A stretch of 64,000 nt of DNA, from NCBI RefSeq assembly GCF_018131185.1, contig NZ_JAFCJE010000003.1, forward strand, positions 434,001-498,000, in the 5' to 3' direction. The notes beneath the pieces were generated by a model. It did not search any database, had not been told where the DNA came from, and was given only the letters and a program-made list of their open reading frames with translations. This DNA is from Bradyrhizobium diazoefficiens (GTDB taxonomy: Bacteria > Pseudomonadota > Alphaproteobacteria > Rhizobiales > Xanthobacteraceae). Position numbers and translations under genes: made by a program. Positions 49,722 to 59,148 of this stretch are shown here, piece by piece. The number at the start of each line of letters is the position of its first letter. Position 1 is the stretch's first letter.

Positions 49722-50039
49722 ATGATCCGCGGCTTTTTCCGACTGATTGGGCTGTTGCTGCTCGCCGGCGGGTTCATCTTCATGGTCTATGACGGCGCCC
49801 GCTGGGTGGCCGACCAGACCCTGCGGTTCACCCGGTTCGGCCAGTTCTGGAACGACATCAATCAGGCCAGCCAGTCGGCCTTCCGCACCTGGGTCGAGGC
49901 CAAGGCGCCCTGGCTCTGGACCTCGGTGATCCGCCTGCTGCTGGATCAGCCGGTCTTTGCCGTCCTCGGCATTCTCGGCATCCTGCTGATGTTCCTGTTC
50001 CGGCCGCGGAAACCGCTGATCGGCTATTCCCGGGATTGA
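49722..50039 (+). CDS. Small membrane protein of unknown function
   Basis: 105 residues, ATG at 49722 with GGTGAGG just before it. Hydrophobic segment at 5-24 (FFRLIGLLLLAGGFIFMVYD), an amphipathic middle with several Trp (FWNDINQASQSAFRTWVEAK), and a second hydrophobic segment at about 78-92, ending RPRKPLIGYSRD. No domain recognised. Divergent from rpsT; msrA follows 150 bases downstream. Confidence 0.65.
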   Translation: MIRGFFRLIGLLLLAGGFIFMVYDGARWVADQTLRFTRFGQFWNDINQASQSAFRTWVEAKAPWLWTSVIRLLLDQPVFAVLGILGILLMFLFRPRKPLIGYSRD

Positions 50040-50191
50040 TCTTCAATTCCCGCCGGGATTTGAGCGCCGCGAGGCGCGGCGTAACAAGGCTGCCTGCGCT
50101 GACGTAGAATCCCTATATCCCCACCTGATCGCGAGCACGCCGCGTGAGCATCTGGCTCAGGCGACGGACAGCTCGTTTCGGAGACCCAACC

Positions 50192-50848
50192 ATGCTGTTC
50201 ATGCGCAAGACCACCGCGTTGCCGAGCGCAGCCGAGGCGCTGCCCGGCCGCGCGCAAGCCATTCCGACCGCGACCACCCATTTCGTCAACGGCAGCAGGC
50301 TCAAGCCGCCTTATCCCGCGGGCCTCGAGCAGGCCGTGTTCGGGCTCGGCTGCTTCTGGGGCGCCGAGCGCAAATTCTGGGAGCTCGGCGAGGGCATCTA
50401 CACGACGGCCGTCGGCTATGCCGGCGGCCACACGCCGAACCCGACCTATGAAGAGACCTGCTCGGGCCGTACCGGCCACACCGAAGTGGTGCTGGTCGTG
50501 TTCGACCCGAACAAGATCTCCTACCAGGCGCTGTTGAAGACGTTCTGGGAAAGTCACAACCCGACCCAGGGCATGCGTCAGGGCAACGATGTCGGCACGC
50601 AGTACCGCAGCGCGATCTACACCTATTCCGATGCGCAGATGAAAGCGGCCGACGAGTCGAAGACGCTTTATCAGAAGGCGCTCGCAGCCAGGGGCCTCGG
50701 TGCCATCACAACCGAGATCGCACCATCAGGCGAATTCTATTTCGCCGAGGATTACCATCAGCAATATCTGGCGAAGAATCCCGCCGGCTATTGCGGCCTT
50801 GGCGGCTCCGGCGTGTCCTGCCCGATTGGCGTCGGTGTGAGCGCATAG
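50192..50848 (+). CDS. msrA: Peptide-methionine (S)-S-oxide reductase MsrA
   Basis: 218 residues from the ATG at 50192 with CGGAGA upstream. Repairs oxidised methionine. Catalytic Cys54 is in [18 protein letters not shown] and the [13 protein letters not shown] and EDYHQQYL segments follow; C-terminal Cys residues (GYCGLGG, VSCPIG) can serve as recycling thiols. The N-terminal 45 residues are an extension typical of the longer MsrA form. No msrB adjacent. Confidence 0.95.
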   Translation: MLFMRKTTALPSAAEALPGRAQAIPTATTHFVNGSRLKPPYPAGLEQAVFGLGCFWGAERKFWELGEGIYTTAVGYAGGHTPNPTYEETCSGRTGHTEVVLVVFDPNKISYQALLKTFWESHNPTQGMRQGNDVGTQYRSAIYTYSDAQMKAADESKTLYQKALAARGLGAITTEIAPSGEFYFAEDYHQQYLAKNPAGYCGLGGSGVSCPIGVGVSA

Positions 50849-50863
50849 TCCTACCGGAGGCTC

Positions 50864-50896
50864 GTCATGGCCGGGGCTTGCTCCCGGCCATCCACG
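50864..50896. repeat. Short palindrome, family A half-copy
   Basis: GTCATGGCCGGGGCTTGCTC then CCGGCCATCCACG: one arm of the family A unit without its partner. It lies between msrA and the Wza-like gene. Confidence 0.55.
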
Positions 50897-50967
50897 ATCC
50901 CGCTCAACGCTTTATTAACCATAACCGGTGCATCACTGGAGCCGTCTCGTTTCGAGGGATAGGTCCG

Positions 50968-51717
50968 GTGCCAGTTGCACGCGCGTTTCGATCGTCGATC
51001 TCGGCAGTGCTCTTGGCAGCGTCCGCCGCGCTGCCCCTTGGCGGCTGCATGCAGACTGCGGGTCCCGTCCTGGTGGGGCAGCCGCGCGCCGATCTCGACT
51101 CGATGGCCTACGGCCAGCCCTACGGCGCTCCGCAGCCGGTCGTCGTCGCCAACAACGGCGGCGGCGCCATCGCGGCGCTCAACAATTCCTTTGCCTCTTC
51201 GCCCGCACCCATGCCGGTCGGCTATGCCGCGCCGAGGGCGGTGCCGGTGCGCTATGATGCCTCCTACCATCTCGATGCCGGCGACAAGCTCCGCGTCGTG
51301 GTCTACGGCCAGGAAGGCCTCACCAACAGCTACGCCATCGATGCCGGCGGCTCCATCACCATGCCGCTGATCGGCGCGGTGCCGGCACGCGGCCGCACCA
51401 CGGCTGGTCTCGCCGGTGAGATCGCCGCGCGCCTGCGCAACGGCTATATCCGCGAGCCCTCGGTCGCGGTGGAGATCGAGGCCTATCGTCCGTTCTTCAT
51501 TCTCGGCGAAGTCACGGCGCCCGGCCAGTATCCCTACGTGCCGAACATGACGGTCGAAAGCGCGGTCGCGATCGCCGGCGGCTTCTCGCCGCGCGCCAAG
51601 CGCGACGTCGTCACCGTCACCCACACCGAGAATGGCGGCTCCATGCGCGCCGTGGTGCCGCTCGGTACCCCCTTGAACCCCGGCGACACCGTGTTCGTGG
51701 GCGAGCGCTGGTTCTAG
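50968..51717 (+). CDS. Outer-membrane polysaccharide export lipoprotein (Wza/KpsD-like, Poly_export domain)
   Basis: 249 residues from a GTG at 50968 with GAGGG 9 bases upstream. Lipoprotein signal: SSISAVLLAASAALPLGGC, lipobox LGGC. Residues about 90-175 are the polysaccharide export domain (YHLDAGDKLRVVVYGQEGLT, ITMPLIGAVPARG), followed by an SLBB-like region (FILGEVTAPGQYPYVPNMTV). Would form part of an outer-membrane channel for exopolysaccharide, but no polymerase, Wzc or glycosyltransferase is nearby. It is smaller than E. coli Wza. Confidence 0.85.
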   Translation: MPVARAFRSSISAVLLAASAALPLGGCMQTAGPVLVGQPRADLDSMAYGQPYGAPQPVVVANNGGGAIAALNNSFASSPAPMPVGYAAPRAVPVRYDASYHLDAGDKLRVVVYGQEGLTNSYAIDAGGSITMPLIGAVPARGRTTAGLAGEIAARLRNGYIREPSVAVEIEAYRPFFILGEVTAPGQYPYVPNMTVESAVAIAGGFSPRAKRDVVTVTHTENGGSMRAVVPLGTPLNPGDTVFVGERWF

Positions 51718-51740
51718 ATTTAAGCGCGTCTCTCTCCTCC

Positions 51741-51845
51741 GTCATTCCGGGGCGCGCGATAGCGCGAGCCCGGAATCCATTCATACACAAACTCTGACGC
51801 ACGATGGATTCCGGGCCTGCGCCTATCGGCGCATCCCGGAATGAC
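51741..51845. repeat. Palindromic intergenic repeat, family C
   Basis: Starts GTCATTCCGGGGCGCGCG and ends CGCATCCCGGAATGAC, with inner GAGCCCGGAATCCAT and ATGGATTCCGGGC arms. Same family as 10178-10272. Between convergent genes. Confidence 0.75.
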
Positions 51846-51866
51846 GTCGGGGATTGTCCCAGACCC

Positions 51867-52349
51867 CTACCTTCGAAAATCCAGCCGGCCCTCTGGAAAA
51901 CATCCGTCGATCCGCCCGGCCTCGACGACCCGCCCGATCCACGGCCGCGTGATCGCCGGCGTGGTCAGGTTGATGTATTTTCCGACCAGGCGTCCCGCGC
52001 CGTCGCGCGCGGCCTCGATCAGCCCGTGGCGGCGGCCGTCGTCCCAGTCGAAGCGCAGATAGATCCGGCTCCCCGCGATGCGGATCTCCGCGCGCCCCGG
52101 CTTCCACTTGTCCGGCGTATCGCCGGCAATGGTCGGATCGGCGCCGCCGTTCCAGCGGCTTGCCCAGATTCCCTCGATCGGATCCGATGGTGCTGCGATC
52201 GCGGCCCACGCCGCCGCATTGACGTCTGCCGCATCGCCGGCCAGCGTGGCCGTCGCGGCATAGTCCTTCACTTCGGCATCATCGGGTGAGGGGACGTCCA
52301 TGGTCCCGAATGGATTGCGGATGACGAGGTGCGCGATGGCTTGCTGCAT
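51867..52349 (-). CDS. Conserved protein of unknown function
   Basis: 160 residues from the ATG at 52349; in-frame sequence further upstream is a shadow of the neighbouring gene. Composition: AAWAAIAAPSDPIEGIWASRW, IAGSRIYLRFDWDDGRRHG and GKYINLTTPAITRPWIGRVV. It has the look of a small beta-rich cytoplasmic protein. No signal peptide and no family known to me. The gap of about 90 bases to the dienelactone hydrolase gene suggests a shared transcript. Confidence 0.6.
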   Translation of the reverse strand: MQQAIAHLVIRNPFGTMDVPSPDDAEVKDYAATATLAGDAADVNAAAWAAIAAPSDPIEGIWASRWNGGADPTIAGDTPDKWKPGRAEIRIAGSRIYLRFDWDDGRRHGLIEAARDGAGRLVGKYINLTTPAITRPWIGRVVEAGRIDGCFPEGRLDFRR

Positions 52350-52441
52350 AACGAGTTCCCGGCGTGAGTTGGGTTGACCAGCCAGCTCTATCGCCGCGCC
52401 GCTGCATGCAGCCACCCGATTTCTGCGAGGGGACGCGCTCT

Positions 52442-53113
52442 CTACCTCAAATGCTTCGCGAAGAACTCTATGCTGCGCGGCCAGGCGATGTCGGCGCTGG
52501 CCTTGTCGTAGCTCGCGCGCTCGTCGCAATGAAAGCCGTGCTGCGCGCCCGGATAGATGAAGACCTCCACGTCCGGCCGCTTCGCCTTGATGGTCTCGAC
52601 GTCGGTCAAGGGGATGCCGGCATCCTTCTCGCCGAAATGCAATTGCGTCGGCACTTTTGGTGTCTCGTCGGCAAAGCGCACGACCGCGCCGCCGTAGTAG
52701 CCGATTGCGGCCTTCAGGCCGGTCAATCGCGTCGCCGCGACGAAGGCGATGCTGCCCCCCAAGCAAAAGCCGATGATGCCGACTGGGCCGACGCCTTGGA
52801 CCGCATCGATCGCCGCCTGCGTGTCGCGCAGCATCGCGGCCCAATCCGGACTGGCGACGAATTTGCGCGCCTCGGCGACCTCGTCCGGCGAATAGCCCGA
52901 CTGGAAGCCCGGCGCGGTACGGTCGAAGATCGACGGCGCGATCGCGACATAGCCTTCGCCGGCGAGGCGGTCGCAAACCGAGCGGATGTGGTGATTGACG
53001 CCGAAGATCTCCTGGATCACCACCACCGCGCCCTTGGGCGTGCCCGAGGGATCAGCGCGATAGGCGCCAAAATGGAAATTGTCGGACGCCGTCAGCTTGA
53101 TGTCTTGTCCCAC
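52442..53113 (-). CDS. Dienelactone hydrolase family protein
   Basis: 223 residues from a GTG at 53113 with GAAGGA upstream. Alpha/beta hydrolase with a cysteine nucleophile: Cys117 in IIGFCLGGS, Asp in HFGEKDAGIP, His in PGAQHGFHCD. The family hydrolyses dienelactones in chloroaromatic breakdown, but most members are of unknown substrate. No catechol genes are adjacent. Cytoplasmic. Confidence 0.88.
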   Translation of the reverse strand: MGQDIKLTASDNFHFGAYRADPSGTPKGAVVVIQEIFGVNHHIRSVCDRLAGEGYVAIAPSIFDRTAPGFQSGYSPDEVAEARKFVASPDWAAMLRDTQAAIDAVQGVGPVGIIGFCLGGSIAFVAATRLTGLKAAIGYYGGAVVRFADETPKVPTQLHFGEKDAGIPLTDVETIKAKRPDVEVFIYPGAQHGFHCDERASYDKASADIAWPRSIEFFAKHLR

Positions 53114-53155
53114 GCGGGTTGTCCTTCTTGGTTGTTACGAACTCTGCTCTTTCCC

Positions 53156-53210
53156 CTCATCCTGAGGAGCGGGCCCTTCGAGACGCGGCTAGCCGCTCCT
53201 CACCATGGGA
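53156..53210. repeat. Palindromic intergenic repeat, family D, short copy
   Basis: CTCATCCTGAGGAGCGGG then CGAGACGCGGCTAGCCGCTCC and TCACCATGGG: a compact version of the family D unit seen at 36892-36996. Confidence 0.65.
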
Positions 53211-53217
53211 GATGAAT

Positions 53218-53553
53218 CTACTCCCACATCCAGTTCTCGCCGTAATCCTCCTTCCATCCCGCCAGCCGTCCGTGGCGGAATTGCAGGAACAGGCGGTGGC
53301 GGTACGGGATCAAGCCGCTACCGCCGATGTTGCGCAGAGCGAGATAGATTTCGTTGCCGGGACGCCCGCGCACATATTGCAGCGGCTGCCCGAGGGCACG
53401 GGCGGTCTGTTCGGCGTCCATCCCGAAGGCGAGCGGAATGTTGTTCGACAGGGTCGTGACGAAAGGCCGGCGCGACGGCACCGCGCCGAAGGGATCGGCC
53501 TGCGCAGATATCGACAGCAACATCGTGGCCGCAGCCAGCATCGCCCGCTTCAT
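53218..53553 (-). CDS. Secreted small protein of unknown function
   Basis: 111 residues from the ATG at 53553. Signal peptide MKRAMLAAATMLLSISAQA, cleavage after about 19. Mature part: ALGQPLQYVRGRPGNEIYLALR, then RLFLQFRHGRLAGWKEDYG. The pattern of a short beta-rich periplasmic protein, with the layout of SmpA/OmlA-like small domains (TEQ...LGxPxxxx) but too weak to claim. Located between the dienelactone and alpha/beta hydrolase genes, all leftward. Confidence 0.65.
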   Translation of the reverse strand: MKRAMLAAATMLLSISAQADPFGAVPSRRPFVTTLSNNIPLAFGMDAEQTARALGQPLQYVRGRPGNEIYLALRNIGGSGLIPYRHRLFLQFRHGRLAGWKEDYGENWMWE

Positions 53554-53577
53554 CGCCTACGTCCTCGCTTGCCCGAC

Positions 53578-54342
53578 CTATGCCGGCAAGTTCTTCAGGA
53601 AAGGCTCGACGGCGTCAACAAAAGCCTTGGGCTGATCGATGTTGACGGCGTGACCGGCCGCGGGGATCACGACCTTTTGTGCGCCGGGGATTTTTGCCGC
53701 CATGTAATCGGACGCCGCGAGGAACGGCGTGTCGTCGGCACCAACCACAATGAGGCAGGGCACCTTGATGTCGGGCAGCAGCTCGATCACGCGGGCGTCG
53801 CGCTGGGTCAGCATGCCGCGTGCGGCGAGCGCCAGTCCCCTGGCGTTGCGATGACTGGCGGCGGCCCGCTCGGGCGTCGCCGACTTCAGGACGTCGAGCC
53901 CTTCGCGGTCGAGCCTCTCGGCGGTGGCCAGCGCACGCGCATTCCAGGCCTCGCGCGCGTCGTCCTTCTTGAAGCCCGGACCGGTGTCGATGATCAGCAG
54001 CGCGCGGGTGCGCTCTGGATGAGCCCGGTAGAACGCCAGCGACATGTAACCGCCGAGTGACAGCCCGCCGATGATCGCTTGCTCAGTGCCGACCGCATCG
54101 AGGATCGCCGCGATGTCGCCGACGGTCAGAGCTTCGCTGTAGGCGTTCGCGTCACCGGGATAATCGGATTGGCCGTGGCCGCGCATGTCCCACAAGATCA
54201 GCTTGTGCTCCTTCGCGAGCGCATCGATCTGGCCGTGCCACATCGCGGAGGTCGAGGAGTAGCCGTGGGTCAGCAGCAATGGCGGCCCCTCGCCATGAAC
54301 CTCATAGTAGATATTGACGCCGTCCCGATCGATCTCAGGCAT
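53578..54342 (-). CDS. Alpha/beta hydrolase (hydrolase/lactonase fold)
   Basis: 254 residues from the ATG at 54342; ATGs further upstream add non-conserved residues. Oxyanion HGY motif LLLTHGYSSTSAMW, nucleophile Ser95 in GGLSLGGYM, Asp in VVGADDTPF and His in IPAAGHAVNID. Resembles 3-oxoadipate enol-lactonase and haloperoxidase-type hydrolases. The substrate is not determined. No signal peptide. Confidence 0.88.
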   Translation of the reverse strand: MPEIDRDGVNIYYEVHGEGPPLLLTHGYSSTSAMWHGQIDALAKEHKLILWDMRGHGQSDYPGDANAYSEALTVGDIAAILDAVGTEQAIIGGLSLGGYMSLAFYRAHPERTRALLIIDTGPGFKKDDAREAWNARALATAERLDREGLDVLKSATPERAAASHRNARGLALAARGMLTQRDARVIELLPDIKVPCLIVVGADDTPFLAASDYMAAKIPGAQKVVIPAAGHAVNIDQPKAFVDAVEPFLKNLPA

Positions 54343-54726
54343 TGCTTCCGACCCTGTCTTTCTCATCTCGCCGCGACGCCGGTGCACCCTCTTTCACAAG
54401 GGGAGACGGGACGTTCGCGGCGGCAGTTTTGCTCACCTCACTTCGTCACAGTCTAGCCTGCCTGGTTACCTGTAAGAAACTGCCTCGACGCGATGGCACG
54501 CATGTGCGGCGCGCCGCTGTTGCGTCCAGTCGCTGCGTCGGTGCCGTTGGCGCGGCGCACAACGAGCAAGTGCAGAGGTCGTCTGTTTCGACTCATTCCA
54601 AATTGCATTTGCCACGGCAACCAAACCCGATCATTCTCGCCGGCAAGGCTGGCGCCGGCCCGGTGGGCGTCCGCCATTCAAGTTGCCGCCGTAAGCGGCT
54701 TCATGCACCGGCAGGGGAAGACGCCT
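54343..54726. other. 384-base divergent intergenic region upstream of the oxidoreductase pair
   Basis: Holds a short remnant of repeat F (CACCCTCTTTCACAAGGGG near 54384-54402), the sequence GGTTACCTGTAAGAAAC near 54463 and AT-richer sequence near 54590-54610 that may hold the promoter of the 2Fe-2S gene. I see no gene in it. Confidence 0.4.
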
Positions 54727-55218
54727 ATGCCAACACTCACCATCAACGGGCGGAGTCTGTCCGTGGATGCGGCGAACGACACGCCGCTCCTCTGGGCGAT
54801 CCGCGAGCAATTGCAGATGACCGGCACCAAGTTCGGCTGCGGTGCCGGGCTGTGCGGTGCGTGCACCGTGCACGTCAACGGCGAAGCCGTGCGCTCGTGC
54901 CAAACCATGCTCAGTGACGTCGCCGGCAAGAAGATCACCACCATCGAAGGCCTCTCCGCCAAGGGTGATCATCCCTTGCAAAAAGCATGGATCGCCGAAC
55001 AGGTGCCGCAATGCGGCTATTGCCAGTCCGGGCAGATCATGCAGGCAGCCTCGCTGCTGTCGAAGAATCCCAATCCGTCCAAGGAGGAAGTGGTCGCGCA
55101 CATGGACGGCAATCTCTGCCGCTGCATGACCTATTCACGGATCCAGAAGGCGATCATGCGCGCCGCATCCGAGATGCGCACCGCGTCGGCCACCTCCAAC
55201 GAGCGGAGGCCCACATGA
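54727..55218 (+). CDS. 2Fe-2S subunit of an IorA/CoxS-type molybdenum hydroxylase
   Basis: 163 residues from the ATG at 54727, with GGGGAAG upstream. Plant-type ferredoxin cluster Cys38, 43, 46 and 58 ([16 protein letters not shown]) and a second 2Fe-2S cluster Cys96, 99, 131 and 133 ([14 protein letters not shown]). Like isoquinoline 1-oxidoreductase alpha subunit or aldehyde dehydrogenase small subunit. Overlaps the next gene by 4 bases. It passes electrons from the molybdenum subunit. Confidence 0.92.
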   Translation: MPTLTINGRSLSVDAANDTPLLWAIREQLQMTGTKFGCGAGLCGACTVHVNGEAVRSCQTMLSDVAGKKITTIEGLSAKGDHPLQKAWIAEQVPQCGYCQSGQIMQAASLLSKNPNPSKEEVVAHMDGNLCRCMTYSRIQKAIMRAASEMRTASATSNERRPT

Positions 55219-57500
55219 ACGAGCATGTGAAGAACGTGACTCCCGAGACGACGACCGATCTCAGTCGCCGCTCCTTCCTCGTCGGCACCGCCGCAACCGG
55301 ACTCGTGCTCGGCTATGCCGGCGTCCCCGGCATCGGCGAAGCGCTCGCTGCGCCCTCGAATTTCGAGCCGAGCGTCTGGTACGCGATCTCGCCGGATGGT
55401 CTGGTCACAGTGACCTGTGGCAAGGCCGACATGGGCCAACACATCGCCTCCACCATGGCGCAGATCGTCTGCGAGGAGCTAGGCGCGAAGTGGAGCGACA
55501 TGCGCGTCGCGCTCGCCTCCAACGATCCGAAGTTCAACGACCCCGTGCTTGGCGCCCAGATCACCGGCGGCAGCTGGTCGACCATGATGAACTTTGACGC
55601 CATGAGTCGCGCGGGCGCCGCGGGCCGCATGGCCCTAACGGAAGGCGCGGCCGCCGCGATGGGTGTGCCGGCATCGGAACTCGTGGTGCGCGATTCCATG
55701 ATCGTGCATCCGAAGTCGAAGAAGCAGATGTCGTTCGCGGACGTCGTGAAGAGCGGCAAGGCGACGAAAACCTTCACGCCGGACGAGCTGAAGGCGATCA
55801 AGCTGAAGACGCCGGACCAATACACCATGGTCGGCGTCTCGGTGCCGCAGCTCGACATTCCCTCCAAGACCAACGGCACGGCCAAATACGGCATCGACGT
55901 GATGCTGCCTGGCATGGCCTATGGCGCGGTGGTCACTCCGCCGGTGCGGTTCGGCGCCACGGTAAAATCGGTCGACGACAGCACGGCGAAGAAGGTGCCG
56001 GGCTTCATCAAGGCCGTCACCCTCGACGACAAGACCGGCACGACCTCCGGCTGGGTCGTTGCGGTCGCCAGCACCTATGCCAACGCCAAGAAGGCGGCGC
56101 AGGCGCTGAAGATCGCCTATGACGGTGGTCCGAACGCGAAGCTGTCGAGCCAATCGTTGCTCGACGAGGCCAAGCGGCTCCAGAAGCTGGACGATTCCGG
56201 TCAATACTTCGTCAAGGACGGCGATCCCGCAGCGGCGTTCGGTTCCGCAGCAAAGGTGGTCGAGGCCGAGTACACCACCAGCATCAACATCCATGCGCCG
56301 CTGGAGCCGATGAACGCCACTGCGGAGTTCAAGGGCGACATCCTGCACATCTATTCCGGCAACCAGTTCGCGACGCGCTCCGGCGCGATTGCAGCGGGCG
56401 CAGCCGGGATCGATCCGAAGTTCGTGGTCATGCACCAGATGTGGCTGGGCGGCGGCTTCGGCCGCAGGCTCGATGCCGACATGATGATTCCGGCCGTGCA
56501 GGCGGCGAAGGCGGTCGGCAAGCCGGTCAAGGTGATCTACACGCGCGAGAACGACATGACGATGGATTTCTCGCGTCCGCTCACCTACCAAAAGGTCAAG
56601 GCCGGCGTGGACGGCGACGGCAAGCTGGTCGCGCTCAGCCACGACGTGGTCTCGGCCTGGCCGACCGCGCGCTGGGGGATCCCCGATTTCCTGACGCCCT
56701 CGGTCGACAAGAAGGGGCCGCTCGACAGCTTCACGGTGAACGGGGCGGACTTCTTCTACACCGTGCCCAACCATTATGTGCGGGCGATCAAGAACGAGCT
56801 CGCGCACAACGCCACGCCGTCCGGTCAGCTCCGCTCGGTGGCGCCGGGCTGGACCTTCTGGGCGGTCGAAAGCATGATCGACGAGATCGCGGCAGCCACG
56901 GGCAAGGATCCCGCCCAGTTCCGCATCTCGCTGCTCGACGGTGCTGGCAAGAACGACGGCGGCGCGCAACGCTTACGCAACACGCTGCTCGCCGCGATGG
57001 GTCTGTCAGGCTACGGCAGCAGGCAATTGCCGAAAGGCGAGGGCATGGGGGTTGCCTGCGTGTCGTCGCAGGAGCGTGCGACCGCAAGCTGGACCGCCTG
57101 CGTCGCCCATGTCGCGGTGGCGCCGTCGGGCGCCGTCACGGTGAAGAAGCTCACGATCGCAACCGACGTCGGCACCCAGGTGCATCCCGACAACATCCGC
57201 GCCCAGGTCGAGGGCGCGGCGCTGTGGGGGCTCTCGCTTGCGATGTACGAGAAGGCGACGCTGAAGGACGGTGGCATCGAGCAGACCAATTTCGACAGCT
57301 ACACGCCCTTGCGCATGAGCCAGGTGCCCGAGGTCGCGATTGCCGTGATCGCCAATGGCGAGAAGGCCACCGGCGTCGGCGAGCCCGCGGTGACGGTGGT
57401 CGCGCCCGCCATCGGCAACGCCATCTTCAACGCGAGCGGGGCCCGCGTGCGGGCACTGCCCATCACGGCCGAGGCCGTGAAGGCGAGCATGAAGGCGTAA
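55215..57500 (+). CDS. Molybdopterin-binding subunit of an IorB-type oxidoreductase
   Basis: 761 residues. A twin-arginine signal, [18 protein letters not shown] (Arg18-Arg19), targets the folded complex to the periplasm. Xanthine-dehydrogenase-family molybdopterin domains follow ([47 protein letters not shown]), with a GVGEPA active-site loop near the C-terminus. With the small subunit it makes an IorAB-like hydroxylase or aldehyde oxidoreductase. No FAD subunit or cytochrome c is adjacent, and the electron acceptor and substrate are unknown. Confidence 0.92.
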   Translation: MNEHVKNVTPETTTDLSRRSFLVGTAATGLVLGYAGVPGIGEALAAPSNFEPSVWYAISPDGLVTVTCGKADMGQHIASTMAQIVCEELGAKWSDMRVALASNDPKFNDPVLGAQITGGSWSTMMNFDAMSRAGAAGRMALTEGAAAAMGVPASELVVRDSMIVHPKSKKQMSFADVVKSGKATKTFTPDELKAIKLKTPDQYTMVGVSVPQLDIPSKTNGTAKYGIDVMLPGMAYGAVVTPPVRFGATVKSVDDSTAKKVPGFIKAVTLDDKTGTTSGWVVAVASTYANAKKAAQALKIAYDGGPNAKLSSQSLLDEAKRLQKLDDSGQYFVKDGDPAAAFGSAAKVVEAEYTTSINIHAPLEPMNATAEFKGDILHIYSGNQFATRSGAIAAGAAGIDPKFVVMHQMWLGGGFGRRLDADMMIPAVQAAKAVGKPVKVIYTRENDMTMDFSRPLTYQKVKAGVDGDGKLVALSHDVVSAWPTARWGIPDFLTPSVDKKGPLDSFTVNGADFFYTVPNHYVRAIKNELAHNATPSGQLRSVAPGWTFWAVESMIDEIAAATGKDPAQFRISLLDGAGKNDGGAQRLRNTLLAAMGLSGYGSRQLPKGEGMGVACVSSQERATASWTACVAHVAVAPSGAVTVKKLTIATDVGTQVHPDNIRAQVEGAALWGLSLAMYEKATLKDGGIEQTNFDSYTPLRMSQVPEVAIAVIANGEKATGVGEPAVTVVAPAIGNAIFNASGARVRALPITAEAVKASMKA

Positions 57501-57528
57501 GCCGGGCTGCGATTGCCGAATGAGATGA

Positions 57529-57563
57529 TCCGCCGGAGGGCGACCTCCGGCGGATTTGTTTTG
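57529..57563 (+). terminator. Intrinsic terminator after the oxidoreductase pair
   Basis: ATCCGCCGGAGG (57529-57540) and CCTCCGGCGGAT (57545-57556) form a perfect 12-bp stem with loop GCGA, followed by TTGTTTT. It is 28 bases past the stop. Confidence 0.9.
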
Positions 57564-57585
57564 GGGACTCTCCACAATCTCAGTG

Positions 57586-57699
57586 TCATGCCCCGGCTTG
57601 ACCGGGGCATCCAGTGCGTGGCCGCGGACGTGGTGAGAGCGAACTCTCCAACGTCGGCCTCTGGAATACTGGATCGCCCGGTCGAGCCGGGCGACGACA
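57586..57699. repeat. Palindromic intergenic repeat, family A-like variant
   Basis: GTCATGCCCCGGCTTGACCG...CATCCAGT at the left and ACTGGATCGCCCGG...GGGCGACGAC at the right form inverted arms separated by about 55 bases. Related to family A in layout but with different inner sequence. In the 422-base gap 57501-57922; the rest of that gap holds the terminator and probably the promoter of the HD-GYP gene. Confidence 0.6.
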
Positions 57700-57922
57700 G
57701 CGGAGGGTGGGCGAGAACACCCGAAATTCCCCTTATCCATCAATGCCCGTTCTACTGTGCATGGGGTTGTTTTCGCAATTTTTGAAGTTCCCGTCGTTGG
57801 AACCCAAATCCCTAAAATTGCACCCAATCCCCCAAGGTTCCGTTGAGCACGCCTCTTAAGGGCCAGAAAACCTGATCCGGCCTAGGCTGTCGCCAAATCC
57901 AGTCCCACGCTTTGGGGAAGTC

Positions 57923-59017
57923 ATGAACGCGCTAGCCAAAACCGCCGCCAAACGCCGGCTTCTGCTCGCCTCCGACCGAAGCGACGAGAGCACCGAGCTC
58001 GCCAGCATCTTGAAAGCAGTCGGCGAGGTCTCGACGGTGTCGACAGAGGAGATTCCCACCCAGCCGGCGCGCGATCTCTCCGGCCTCGTGGTCGACATCA
58101 ACCTGCGCTCGCCTGAGAGCGTGCAGCGGGTGCGCAACAAGCTGCGCGGCGATGCCTATCGGTCGATGCCGCGGCTGTTCGTGCTCGCCGATGCCCTGCA
58201 TCACGGCACAATGCAGGCATGGGCGCTCGGCGCCACCGACACGATCTCGCGGCCGCTTCAGGCCGATGCCATTTTGCAGCGCATCCGCGCCGCCTTCCCG
58301 GACACCGCCGCCTATGACGCGACTGATCGCGGCAAGACGCTCAACCGCGGGGTCGACGCGGCGCATGCCGTGCTGAAGAAGATGTTCGAGAAGCTTCCGC
58401 TCGGCGTGCCCCTGACCTTCGACGATGTCATCGCCGCGGAAAGCAAGATCCTGAAGGCGATCAAGCACTCCTCGCTGCGCGAATGGCTCACCACGGTCGG
58501 CTGCCACCATGTCGGCAGCTATCGTCACTGCCTGTTCGTCACCGGTTTCGCCGTCGCCTTTGCGCAGCATCTCGGCATGCGCGAGGACGACCAGCGCCGC
58601 CTGACCCGCGCCGCGCTGCTGCACGACGTCGGCAAGGCTTTCGTACCCTCCGCGCTGCTCGACAAGCCCGGCAAGCTGACCGACGAGGAGATGGCCGAGG
58701 TCCGCCAGCATCCGCGCCGCGGCTATGACGCGCTCGCAGCCCAAGGCGGCTTCCCGCCGGAGATGCTCGACGTCGTCTTGCATCACCACGAATTCCTCGA
58801 CGGCAGCGGCTATCCGAACGGTCTGTCGTCGAACCAGATCAGCGACATCGTGAGGGTGACGACGATCGTCGACATCTACGCCGCTCTGGTCGAGAAACGC
58901 GCCTACCGCATGCCCTTCACGCATTCGCGTGCGTTCGGGATGATGGAAGGCATGGGCGGCAAGCTCGATCAGCAGCTGTTGCAGGCGTTCCGCCCGGTGG
59001 CGCTGGGCTCGTTCTAG
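57923..59017 (+). CDS. HD-GYP domain protein with a degenerate receiver-like N-terminus
   Basis: 364 residues from the ATG at 57923 with GGGGAAG upstream. Residues 10-125 look like a response-regulator receiver: Asp58 is kept in LVVDINL, but the acidic pair after strand 1 is absent (LLLASDRSD) and the Lys site is Arg110 (TISRPL). Residues about 180-350 are HD-GYP: ALLHDVGK, then HHHE (287-290) and the GYP signature DGSGYPNG. Likely degrades cyclic-di-GMP. Metal ligands appear complete. Confidence 0.88.
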   Translation: MNALAKTAAKRRLLLASDRSDESTELASILKAVGEVSTVSTEEIPTQPARDLSGLVVDINLRSPESVQRVRNKLRGDAYRSMPRLFVLADALHHGTMQAWALGATDTISRPLQADAILQRIRAAFPDTAAYDATDRGKTLNRGVDAAHAVLKKMFEKLPLGVPLTFDDVIAAESKILKAIKHSSLREWLTTVGCHHVGSYRHCLFVTGFAVAFAQHLGMREDDQRRLTRAALLHDVGKAFVPSALLDKPGKLTDEEMAEVRQHPRRGYDALAAQGGFPPEMLDVVLHHHEFLDGSGYPNGLSSNQISDIVRVTTIVDIYAALVEKRAYRMPFTHSRAFGMMEGMGGKLDQQLLQAFRPVALGSF

Positions 59018-59025
59018 GCGAGCTG

Positions 59026-59125
59026 CCGTAGGGCGCAAAGGCGCGCTCTTTGCGCGCCGTGCCCACCACGTGCATCATCCGCATCCGGGAGTTGGTGGGC
59101 ACGCTACGCTTTGCCCACCGCACGG
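59026..59125. repeat. Intergenic repeat, family E
   Basis: Left CCGTAGGGCGCAAAGGCGCG and CGTGCCCACCACGTG; right GTGGGCACGCTACGCTTTG and CCCACCGCACGG. Same family as 35343-35436. Between convergent genes. Confidence 0.75.
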
Positions 59126-59148
59126 CGTGCCGTTTGGCGGCACCTTCC

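Noticed and set aside
51867-52976. Longer version of the hypothetical gene, extending to 52976
   Set aside because: The added 209 residues are Arg-rich and lie antisense-free over the dienelactone hydrolase in another frame; the real start is the ATG at 52349.
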